In this document: one piece after another, positions 1 through 5,373 of the stretch
Layout of the letters: the number at the start of each line of letters is the position of its first letter
Numbering within the stretch: the first letter of the stretch is position 1
Assembly (NCBI GenBank): GCA_021779415.1
Contig: JAJYAS010000092.1
Span: 1-9,361, forward strand
Length of the DNA stretch: 9,361 nt
Reading direction: 5' to 3'
Source: Bacillota bacterium
GTDB taxonomy: Bacteria > Bacillota_B > Desulfitobacteriia > Desulfitobacteriales > Desulfitobacteriaceae
The notes under the pieces: model-generated
Told to the model about the DNA's origin: nothing
Seen by the model: only the letters and a program-made list of their open reading frames with translations
The model's database searches: none
Made by a program: the position numbers and the translations under genes

Positions 1-692
1 AACAGGCCCATTTGGATGATAGGGTTCGGTCGATGTTCTTTTGAAGCGCCATACTGTTTAAGGCCGTCTTCTTGTTCAATTTCAAAGAAATAATTGGTAC
101 AGTCATAATAGAGAATACCCGTGTTTCTCTTTGAAATTTTGAGGCTGTTGCAATAAAGAGAAGACTGAATGAAATCCATTTCTTTGGAAATGACTTCAAG
201 CGCTCTGTACACATGCTGCAATTCAAAGTCAGGTTGTTCAATGAACTTTGAGGACTGCTGGTATGTAGCGAGTTTGGAAGAAGGAAAAAGGATCCGTCCG
301 TAAAGGAGCCGTGACAGTATAGCATTCAGATCAAAGGAGAACTTATATTTATTTGATATCTCAGCGCAAACCTTATGAAGATTGAGTTCGTGATAGATCT
401 GCTGGAGAAAAAGATAACCGCCATTGAAGAAGTGTTGTTGATCTTTGGAAATCACTTTGGATGGCGAGTATTTAACGATGACTTCACGCAATTGCTCTAT
501 CTCATTTTTGTTAAGCTCTTCTATGTATGATTTAGCCCATTGAATAGGGTCACACCCATTTAGTTTTTGCTGTAATTCAGCAAGCGTTCCTAACTTTTCA
601 ACAACTTTTGTGGAACGCTTACCGTTCTCGTAAACAGATTTTATGACATAAAGCGAAGTGGCATTTTTAGAGTTGGATAGACTAAGTCGCAT
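1..692 (-). CDS. IS1634-like (IS4 superfamily) transposase, N-terminal part, truncated by window edge
   Basis: Reading the minus strand from ATG at 692-690 gives 230 codons without a stop, continuing past position 1. The start MRLSLSNSKNATSLYVIKS and the downstream KRSTKVVEKLGTLAEL are typical of IS1634-family transposases from Firmicutes. YYDCTNYFFE follows, with D197 (codon 104-102) as the likely first catalytic Asp of the DDE triad, then a KEHRPNPIIQMG segment that usually follows it. The remaining catalytic residues would lie outside the window. A GGAGG ribosome binding site sits at 703-707, and a TATAAT -10 box lies at 718-723 on the minus strand with only a weak -35. The protein would cut and paste its own element. 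No frameshift is seen in the visible part, so the copy may be intact. The family call is from sequence memory; element ends were not identified. Confidence 0.85.
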   Translation of the reverse strand, partial: MRLSLSNSKNATSLYVIKSVYENGKRSTKVVEKLGTLAELQQKLNGCDPIQWAKSYIEELNKNEIEQLREVIVKYSPSKVISKDQQHFFNGGYLFLQQIYHELNLHKVCAEISNKYKFSFDLNAILSRLLYGRILFPSSKLATYQQSSKFIEQPDFELQHVYRALEVISKEMDFIQSSLYCNSLKISKRNTGILYYDCTNYFFEIEQEDGLKQYGASKEHRPNPIIQMGL

Positions 693-779
693 AGTACAAT
701 CGCCTCCAATCCCTTATATTATAACACATTACGCGAAATTACTCACTAAAAATTGGAGAGAAGTTGACATTTATTCAAT

Positions 780-803
780 AAAAAAAGCCTATTTTCAAGG
801 CTT
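780..803 (-). terminator. Small intrinsic terminator-like hairpin upstream of the transposase, minus strand
   Basis: AAGCCT (785-790) and AGGCTT (798-803) form a 6-bp stem with a 7-nt loop. Read on the minus strand, the stem is followed by a seven-T run (786-780). It lies upstream of the transposase promoter and points toward it. It could stop outside transcription from entering the transposase, an arrangement known from many insertion sequences. The stem is short, so efficiency may be low. Confidence 0.45.
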
Positions 804-822
804 GTAGAGATTTCTATATTAA

Positions 823-868
823 GCGCAAGTGTCAAAGACCCGGCATTGGAATAAATTTTGGCGCAAGT
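823..868 (+). repeat. Short direct repeat GCGCAAGT (823-830 and 861-868)
   Basis: Two copies of the 8-mer GCGCAAGT lie 38 bp apart, start to start. Both are followed within a few bases by a related CAAAGA segment (GTCAAAGA in the first, TTGACAAAGA in the second). They sit between the transposase gene and the promoter of the candidate RNA, so they may relate to the insertion-sequence end or be a small duplication. The right terminal repeat of the element cannot be fixed because its other end is outside the window. Confidence 0.4.
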
Positions 869-870
869 AC

Positions 871-898
871 TTGACAAAGAGCTGAGTTTCGTTATAAT
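871..898 (+). promoter_or_regulatory. Near-consensus sigma-70/SigA promoter driving the candidate non-coding RNA
   Basis: A perfect -35 box TTGACA (871-876) and a perfect -10 box TATAAT (893-898) are separated by 16 bp, one less than the optimal 17. Transcription would start near 905. No open reading frame or ribosome binding site follows within the next 700 bases, so this strong promoter appears to serve an untranslated RNA. It is the best promoter match I saw in the window. Confidence 0.75.
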
Positions 899-960
899 TA
901 AAGCATAAGAAGATAGATGATTCAGATTAAAGAAACTTGTTGGTCTGTGCTAGGTAATGT

Positions 961-1017
961 TTCGATTCATTCGGAAGCTTCAGCATGGCAATCAGTTGAG
1001 CTAATGCTGGAATCGAA
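961..1017 (+). other. Bulged 14-bp helix in the 5' region of the candidate RNA
   Basis: TTCGATTC (961-968) is the exact reverse complement of 1010-1017, and CAGCAT (981-986) of 1004-1009. The two 3' blocks are contiguous, so the helices can stack as one, with a 12-nt bulge (969-980) on the 5' side and a 17-nt apical loop (987-1003). The bulge contains GAAGCTT-type self-complementary sequence, so alternative folding is possible. Confidence 0.5.
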
Positions 1018-1020
1018 GAA

Positions 1021-1056
1021 TTGGAACCACCTAGAAGGGTGGCTTTTGTGGTTCAA
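1021..1056 (+). other. Hairpin with alternative partners in the candidate RNA
   Basis: AACCAC (1025-1030) pairs with GTGGTT (1048-1053), extended by TTG (1021-1023) with CAA (1054-1056) across one bulged G. AGAAG (1033-1037) can pair with CTTTT (1043-1047) inside it. CCACC (1028-1032, with T at 1032 excluded) can alternatively face GGTGG (1038-1042) in a shorter hairpin. Its 3' half (1037-1047) is also complementary to the left arm of the downstream terminator, so these structures compete. Confidence 0.45.
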
Positions 1057-1068
1057 GAAAGAAACTTT

Positions 1069-1609
1069 TCCCGCAAAGTTCCTTTATTTGTTCTAAGTTT
1101 AGTTTGTCTGGGTTTTTAAGTCGGTTTGAATTGTCAGTTCAATTGTTAGTTAGTTAGCTAGATTAGGTAGTAAATTTGGTCCGTCTCAAATAGGTTAGGT
1201 CGATCTGTATCAAGTTAGGTTTATAAGGTCTGTCAGTCTAGGTTAGTCAAGGTTAGTTTTTCTAAGCGTGTTTTTCAAGTAAGGAACTCCAGTCCAGATT
1301 CTTGAAGGTGAGTTTAGATTGTCACTTAAGTAGATCGTTTGGTAATTCAGTAGGTTAATCCCAATTATGCCCAAATTTATACAAGTAGAAATAATGGAGG
1401 ATTTGTCTAGATTAGTTTAGTTTAAGTCAAAGTATTTACTCCCCTTACCATTTAGTTTCTCAAAATGTATATTTTCAGTTTTGTTTGCTTAGGTGTAAGG
1501 TGAATCGGCTACAAATTTAGTTTACAATGTTCATAAGTAGTTTGGTAAAGCTTTGTTGATGATTAGTCTCGAGCCGTGTATCCATTAATTCTCGAGGAAC
1601 TTTGCGGGA
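1069..1609 (+). repeat. 15-bp perfect inverted repeat with arms 1069-1083 and 1595-1609
   Basis: The left arm TCCCGCAAAGTTCCT is the exact reverse complement of the right arm AGGAACTTTGCGGGA. The arms are 511 bp apart and lie inside the presumed transcript, near its two ends. In RNA they would form a closing helix for a large internal domain. The CTCGAG copies at 1568-1573 and 1591-1596 can form a competing small hairpin next to the right arm. Confidence 0.75.
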
Positions 1610-1622
1610 TTTAAATTAGTGT

Positions 1623-1655
1623 AAAAGCCACTCATTGAGTGGCTTTTCTTTTTTT
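1623..1655 (+). terminator. Strong intrinsic terminator of the candidate RNA, possibly bidirectional
   Basis: AAAAGCCACT (1623-1632) and AGTGGCTTTT (1638-1647) form a perfect 10-bp stem with a CATTG loop, followed by CTTTTTTT to 1655. This is a classical Rho-independent terminator on the plus strand. Read on the minus strand the same stem is followed by only four Ts, so it may weakly end transcripts from the convergent transporter gene as well. Confidence 0.85.
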
Positions 1656-1663
1656 ATACTATT

Positions 1664-1692
1664 GAAAGTATAAACTTACATTATATACTTTC
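1664..1692. repeat. AT-rich inverted repeat between convergent units
   Basis: GAAAGTATA (1664-1672) and TATACTTTC (1684-1692) are exact reverse complements separated by 11 bp. The repeat lies just past the terminator of the candidate RNA and 43 bp beyond the stop of the minus-strand transporter gene. It lacks a T-run. It may be a 3' stabilising hairpin for the transporter mRNA or a chance AT-rich dyad. Confidence 0.4.
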
Positions 1693-1734
1693 CAAGCATC
1701 AGTGCAATTAAGGCTTGGCGTATTCAAGTTTTCT

Positions 1735-2661
1735 TTAAGAATTAGTAGTCCCTTTCTGGAAGAACTTTGATAAGGAAAGAATCACTCCTGATATCACTAA
1801 GGTAAAGCCAATCCAATGATAGGGGGCCAACGTTTCTTTAAGAATCAGGATACTTAAAGAAACGCTAAACACATGTTGCATATTGCTGAAAATCGAAGTT
1901 TTGCTACTTCCGATCTGATTGATGCCGTAAAGATTGAGGAAAAAAGCCACCCCAGCCGCCATGAAGCCCATGTAGAAAATAATAAGCCATTCTGACATAG
2001 AAACATTCCATCCCGATGATTTTAGCTGCCAAGCACCCATGGGTATGAGCATAATCGCCGCGAAAATGAGGGCATAAACACTCGTGACAAGGGAGGAGAA
2101 CTTCTTCATGATGTTCTGCCCTAAAAGATTGAATAAACCGATAGATAATACATTGATGAATAAGTATAATTCACCAATCCCTAATTTAAAAGTGAGTAAA
2201 TGAAGCAGTGAGCCCTGCGTAAATACGATCATTAAGCCCAGAAAGGATGTAAGCATCCCCAGAGTCTGGAATTTTGTAGGTTTTACCTTATAAAGGAGAA
2301 ATATCAGTGTATTTGTCACGGCTGGAAGGGTTGCAAAAACAACGGAGGCATTAGTCCCTGTCGTTTGCTGTAATCCTAAGAGTAATGCAACGTAAGGAAT
2401 TACAATTCCTAAGATGCTAATAATACCCAATTGCAACCATTCCATTTTGTTGGGTATCGGAGCCCTTTTTATCTGAGGCCAGGCTATTGGTAATAGAATG
2501 ATCAGTCCTAAAACTACTCGTATAGCGGATAAAGTAAAAGGCGGCACATGACCGGCGATCAGTCGACCCGCAATGACATTCCCACCATAGATGAGAGAGG
2601 AAAGAAGCACAAAAAAATAGGCCTTAAAGCGCGTGGTTGAATTACTTCGTAAATCTTGCAT
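1735..2661 (-). CDS. EamA/DMT-superfamily membrane transporter
   Basis: This 308-residue, very hydrophobic protein has the size and repeat layout of ten-helix EamA (drug/metabolite transporter) permeases. Two EamA halves are visible, roughly residues 13-146 and 163-297. The second ends in the typical segment LKETLAPYHWIGFTLVISG. Family members export amino acids, nucleotides or other small metabolites across the inner membrane; the substrate here cannot be told. The ATG at 2661-2659 is supported by AAGGGAG (2668-2674) six bases upstream. The gene is transcribed alone, convergent to the candidate RNA and divergent from the iron-sulfur protein gene. A dyad at 2733-2751 upstream could be an operator. 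The family is well supported, the cargo unknown. Confidence 0.9.
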   Translation of the reverse strand: MQDLRSNSTTRFKAYFFVLLSSLIYGGNVIAGRLIAGHVPPFTLSAIRVVLGLIILLPIAWPQIKRAPIPNKMEWLQLGIISILGIVIPYVALLLGLQQTTGTNASVVFATLPAVTNTLIFLLYKVKPTKFQTLGMLTSFLGLMIVFTQGSLLHLLTFKLGIGELYLFINVLSIGLFNLLGQNIMKKFSSLVTSVYALIFAAIMLIPMGAWQLKSSGWNVSMSEWLIIFYMGFMAAGVAFFLNLYGINQIGSSKTSIFSNMQHVFSVSLSILILKETLAPYHWIGFTLVISGVILSLSKFFQKGTTNS

Positions 2662-3025
2662 TATAAGCTCCCTTGTATTTCTGTGGTTAGATAGTTGCTA
2701 CAGAAGTTACCAAATCACTAGAATATCATACATATGTTCGCGGTTAACATAGAATACTCCTGTTCGTGAATGCGGAACCAATCTATTCGGAATAGTCTTA
2801 GTTTTATTAGGGCTCATTAAAGATGTGCTAAAAACTAAGGGCTCTTTATGTCAAAAGTTTATAACAGTAGTAGGTTTTTTGCAAACACATAGCGAATTAA
2901 AGGGAAGTATAGAATAATAAGCTTCCACCAGTTCATTAAGGATTACCAAGAAGGAATTCTAAGTGATCTGTGGTGGGATGTGAAAACAGGATATGCCACT
3001 ATTCTTCAGGAAGGGGTAATTCCAT
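2662..3025. other. Intergenic region between divergent genes
   Basis: This 364-bp stretch separates the minus-strand transporter from the plus-strand iron-sulfur gene and must carry both leaders. Besides the transporter ribosome binding site (2668-2674) I see a dyad at 2733-2751 and an imperfect direct repeat (AGGGCTC at about 2811 and 2848). Positions 2893-3036 form a stop-free plus-strand stretch without an ATG. No clear consensus promoter is visible for either gene, and no RNA gene is recognised. Confidence 0.5.
2733..2751. promoter_or_regulatory. Operator-like dyad upstream of the transporter gene
   Basis: TATGTT (2733-2738) and AACATA (2746-2751) form an inverted repeat with a 7-bp spacer, 72-90 bp upstream of the transporter start. 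The size and symmetry suit binding by a dimeric regulator, but no regulator gene is adjacent and no promoter boxes could be placed confidently beside it. Confidence 0.3.
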
Positions 3026-3832
3026 ATGCCACAGCTTAACAATCCTCTGGAAATTTACAAGTTACTCCCAAAATCAAATTGTAAACTGTGTGGAGTAGCG
3101 ACATGCCTGGCGTTTGCCGCTGATGTAATCAAAGGACAAAAACGTCTCGATCAATGCCCTCATCTAGAGAGCTCAATGATTGAGGAACTCGAGGGGAAAA
3201 TTATCAGACAAATGACTCCTGAAGAGCAACTGAAGCAAATACTCGAACCGTTGAAACGAGATATTGTTACAATAGATTTTTCTACATCAGTAAAACGATT
3301 AGGGGCTACGCTTTCTGGCAATAAGTTGACAATTAAGTGTCTTGGAAAGGATTTCACGGTTGATCCCGAGGGAACTATTATATCTGCCTGCCATATCAAT
3401 GAATGGGTGACGGTACCATTACTCAAGTATATTATTTGCAGTGCAGGAAATGATCTTTCCGGAAAGTGGGTTCCGTTTCGGGAACTTAGTCATGAGACAA
3501 TATGGAATTCATATTTCGAACATAAGTTTGAAAAACCTTTAAAACAACTTACTGATTCCAATCCGGATCTTATTGAGGACATGATTTATATTTTTAGTGG
3601 TAAGCCAGTTGAAAATAGTTTCTCCTCTGACATTTCGCTTGTATTACACCCTCTTCCGAAGCTTCCAATGCTCATTTGTTACACCAAACCTGAAGAGGAT
3701 CAAGAATCTAAGCTCAGTGTATTTTTTGATTCAACGGCGGCACACAATCTCAACATTGATTCAATCTATAGACTTAGCGTTGGTCTCTTGATGATGTTTC
3801 AAAGGATCACTACCAGGCACATTAAATCGTGA
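3026..3832 (+). CDS. DUF3786-type protein with N-terminal 4Fe-4S domain
   Basis: The 268-residue protein begins with a cysteine motif matching the small 4Fe-4S domain (PF04060 type) found in corrinoid/iron-sulfur proteins and related electron carriers. C19, C22, C27 and C44 are spaced CxxC, x4, C, x16, C within NCKLCGVATCLAF and DQCPHLE. The rest (about 75-258) resembles DUF3786, a domain without assigned activity in anaerobes. It contains GWxP-like and HPLPKLPM segments but no catalytic motif I know. No signal peptide or membrane helix is evident, so it is probably cytoplasmic. The ATG at 3026 follows AGGAAGGGG (3008-3016). A strong terminator follows the gene, so it is likely monocistronic. 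The cluster motif is seen; the DUF assignment is from memory; the function is unknown. Confidence 0.8.
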   Translation: MPQLNNPLEIYKLLPKSNCKLCGVATCLAFAADVIKGQKRLDQCPHLESSMIEELEGKIIRQMTPEEQLKQILEPLKRDIVTIDFSTSVKRLGATLSGNKLTIKCLGKDFTVDPEGTIISACHINEWVTVPLLKYIICSAGNDLSGKWVPFRELSHETIWNSYFEHKFEKPLKQLTDSNPDLIEDMIYIFSGKPVENSFSSDISLVLHPLPKLPMLICYTKPEEDQESKLSVFFDSTAAHNLNIDSIYRLSVGLLMMFQRITTRHIKS

Positions 3833-3864
3833 AGAGAGAGACGAATAAGGAGCGCACTAGATCA

Positions 3865-3897
3865 AATGGGCTATTCAGAAATGAATAGCCCATTTTT
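3865..3897 (+). terminator. Intrinsic terminator after the DUF3786 gene
   Basis: AATGGGCTATTC (3865-3876) and GAATAGCCCATT (3883-3894) form a perfect 12-bp stem with an AGAAAT loop. The T-run of five (3893-3897) overlaps the end of the stem. It lies 33 bp past the stop codon and separates this gene from the HD-domain gene. Confidence 0.85.
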
Positions 3898-4013
3898 GGT
3901 GCCAATTGAGTTGACCCTTGCATAAGAAAATTCGTGATTCAATGGTAGAATTGCAGGGTAATTTGGAAAAGTGTAGAAATACCGTAAAGGGAGAAGATCA
4001 ACCATAACATAAC

Positions 4014-4030
4014 AAGGGGGGACAAATTTG
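4014..4030 (+). promoter_or_regulatory. Ribosome binding site that fixes a TTG start
   Basis: AAGGGGGG (4014-4021) is followed six bases later by TTG (4028-4030). This is good Shine-Dalgarno spacing. The first in-frame ATG (4073-4075) has no comparable purine-rich site upstream, so TTG is the preferred start of the HD-domain gene. Confidence 0.65.
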
Positions 4031-5260
4031 CACTCAATATTAAAAATCCACCCTATCAGTTTTATTAAAGCTATGTCTTCAGCACTTGAATTGACCAGTA
4101 AAGGAATTTCTAAACATCATCTGGAAACTGCAATAATTGCAAATTCCATAGCGCATCAACTCCAACTATCTCAGGATGCGTTACAAACCCTATTGTATTC
4201 AGCATTATTACATGATTTAGGAGCTGCATCCAATTGGGAAGAGAAGCATTTAATCATGCATGATGATCAACAAGCTGGCATCTTTAATCATGCTGAAGCA
4301 GGATATAAAGTATTGAAAGGATCCAGACATTTAAGCGTACTTTCAATTCCCATAAGGTACCACCATGATCGATTCTCAGGGGGTAATCCTAGTGGCTTGA
4401 GTGGCCAGGATATTCCGCTTCTAAGCAGAATAATTCATATTGCTGACAGAATTGATGTACTTATTGATAAAAACGACCACATCTTTAATCAACGTAACAG
4501 GATATTGGATTACATCGAGAAACCAGACATGTTTGATCCTGAGTTAATACAAGTGGTAAAGCATCTGGCAAAAACAGAGAGTTTTTGGTTAGATATAGTA
4601 AATTCAAGTTATCATCAAGGATTTTTAAACGAGCTCGACTTTCTAGGAAAATTAATGTTTGATAGCGATGATCTTATTCAAATTGCTGAGATCTTTTCAA
4701 ACATTGTAGATGAGACATCTCCTTTCACTGTAAATCATTCGAAGAATGTGGCAATTGTGTCGAGTGCTTTAGCAAAAATACATGGATATAATCAAGAAGA
4801 GATTAAAATGTTCTATCTGGCGGGGTTGCTTCACGATTTGGGAAAACTGGCGGTTCCTAATGCAATCCTGACTAAACCAGGAAAGCTCTCAGAAAAGGAA
4901 TTTGATCTTATCAAACAACATCCTTATTATAGTTTTCGCATACTTGAACAAATTGAGGGATTCAATCACATTGCAACATGGGTCTCACAGCACCATGAAT
5001 CATTGGATGCTCAGGGTTACCCATTCAAGCTAACAATGGATAAAATTAGTCTGGGGGCTCGGATTATCACTGTAGCGGATGTATTCTGCGCATTAACTGA
5101 GGACAGACCGTATAGATCCGGATTAGATGTTGTTCAAACATTGGAAATTATGACCAATATGGCTATGCAACATAAATTAGATACTCATATAGTGAATCAT
5201 GTAGACTTAAATGCTAGAAAGATTGCCAATTTAGTGACCAAAAAAATCTCGAAAAACTAG
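4028..5260 (+). CDS. Tandem HD / HD-GYP domain protein, probable cyclic di-GMP phosphodiesterase
   Basis: The 410-residue protein carries two related metal-dependent phosphohydrolase domains. The C-terminal one (about 215-390) is a full HD-GYP domain: H237, H269-D270 in LLHDLGK (K273), H298, H322-H323-E324, G330-Y331-P332 and ADVFCALTEDRPYR. HD-GYP enzymes hydrolyse the second messenger cyclic di-GMP. The N-terminal one (about 20-180) keeps H62-D63 (LLHDLG) and H112-H113, but reads GGNP (118-121) where GYP is expected, and looks degenerate or differently specific. No receiver, PAS or membrane segment is seen, so what controls it is unclear. TTG is the chosen start; an ATG at 4073 would remove 15 residues. 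No terminator separates it from the alcohol dehydrogenase 113 bp downstream, so read-through is possible. Confidence 0.88.
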   Translation: MHSILKIHPISFIKAMSSALELTSKGISKHHLETAIIANSIAHQLQLSQDALQTLLYSALLHDLGAASNWEEKHLIMHDDQQAGIFNHAEAGYKVLKGSRHLSVLSIPIRYHHDRFSGGNPSGLSGQDIPLLSRIIHIADRIDVLIDKNDHIFNQRNRILDYIEKPDMFDPELIQVVKHLAKTESFWLDIVNSSYHQGFLNELDFLGKLMFDSDDLIQIAEIFSNIVDETSPFTVNHSKNVAIVSSALAKIHGYNQEEIKMFYLAGLLHDLGKLAVPNAILTKPGKLSEKEFDLIKQHPYYSFRILEQIEGFNHIATWVSQHHESLDAQGYPFKLTMDKISLGARIITVADVFCALTEDRPYRSGLDVVQTLEIMTNMAMQHKLDTHIVNHVDLNARKIANLVTKKISKN

Positions 5261-5373
5261 AAGAATTCCAAAGGAACCGCATAACTATTAGTGAAAGATT
5301 TACATAAGGTAGGAATATCTGAAGTAGACCTTATAAATTTTTTAACGGTAAAATAAAAAGAGGGGTTTTTTAT

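Larger units (their letters stand above)
905..1655 (+). ncRNA. Candidate large structured non-coding RNA (about 750 nt), unassigned family
   Basis: This 750-nt stretch lies between a consensus promoter (871-898) and a strong intrinsic terminator (1623-1655) and has stop codons throughout all plus-strand frames. TTCGATTC (961-968) plus CAGCAT (981-986) pair with the uninterrupted block 1004-1017, giving 14 bp with a 12-nt bulge. AACCAC (1025-1030) pairs with GTGGTT (1048-1053). Positions 1069-1083 are perfectly complementary to 1595-1609 (15 bp), closing a domain of roughly 510 nt. The interior is C-poor (about 12 percent by hand count over 1081-1560) and rich in TTAG. Small local hairpins are possible inside, such as 1129-1133 with 1140-1144 and 1306-1311 with 1322-1327. 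I do not recognise it as tmRNA, RNase P, SRP, 6S, a group I or II intron, or a riboswitch. I could not test it against OLE, ROOL, GOLLD or other large bacterial RNAs. The unit and its pairing are seen; expression and function are inferred. Confidence 0.55.

Noticed and set aside
1028..1047. CCAC-TAGAAG-GGTGG-CTTTT as an early intrinsic terminator
   Set aside because: The T-run is only four long and is followed by GTGG; the longer AACCAC/GTGGTT hairpin competes. Attenuation is possible but not supported enough to annotate.
1140..1260. TTAG/GGTTAG repeats as a CRISPR array or telomere-like tandem repeat
   Set aside because: Spacing is irregular, units are only 4-8 nt, there are no regular spacers, and no cas genes are present.
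1571..1597. GAGCCGTGTA resembling the start of group II intron domain V
   Set aside because: The rest of the domain V hairpin (GAAA-type loop, matching ACGGTTC strand) is absent, and there is no intron-encoded reverse transcriptase nearby.
3160..3791. Short open frames overlapping the DUF3786 gene on both strands
   Set aside because: They lie in other frames of a gene with a complete Fe-S motif, ribosome binding site and terminator, and show no family features.
3911..3956. TTGACC and TAGAAT as a promoter for the HD-domain gene
   Set aside because: The boxes are too far apart, and at 17-bp spacing the -10 position reads GTGATT, a poor match.
5299..5337. TTTACA and TATAAA as a promoter for the dehydrogenase operon
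   Set aside because: Spacing is about 27 bp, too long for a sigma-70 promoter; no better pair was found in 5261-5373.
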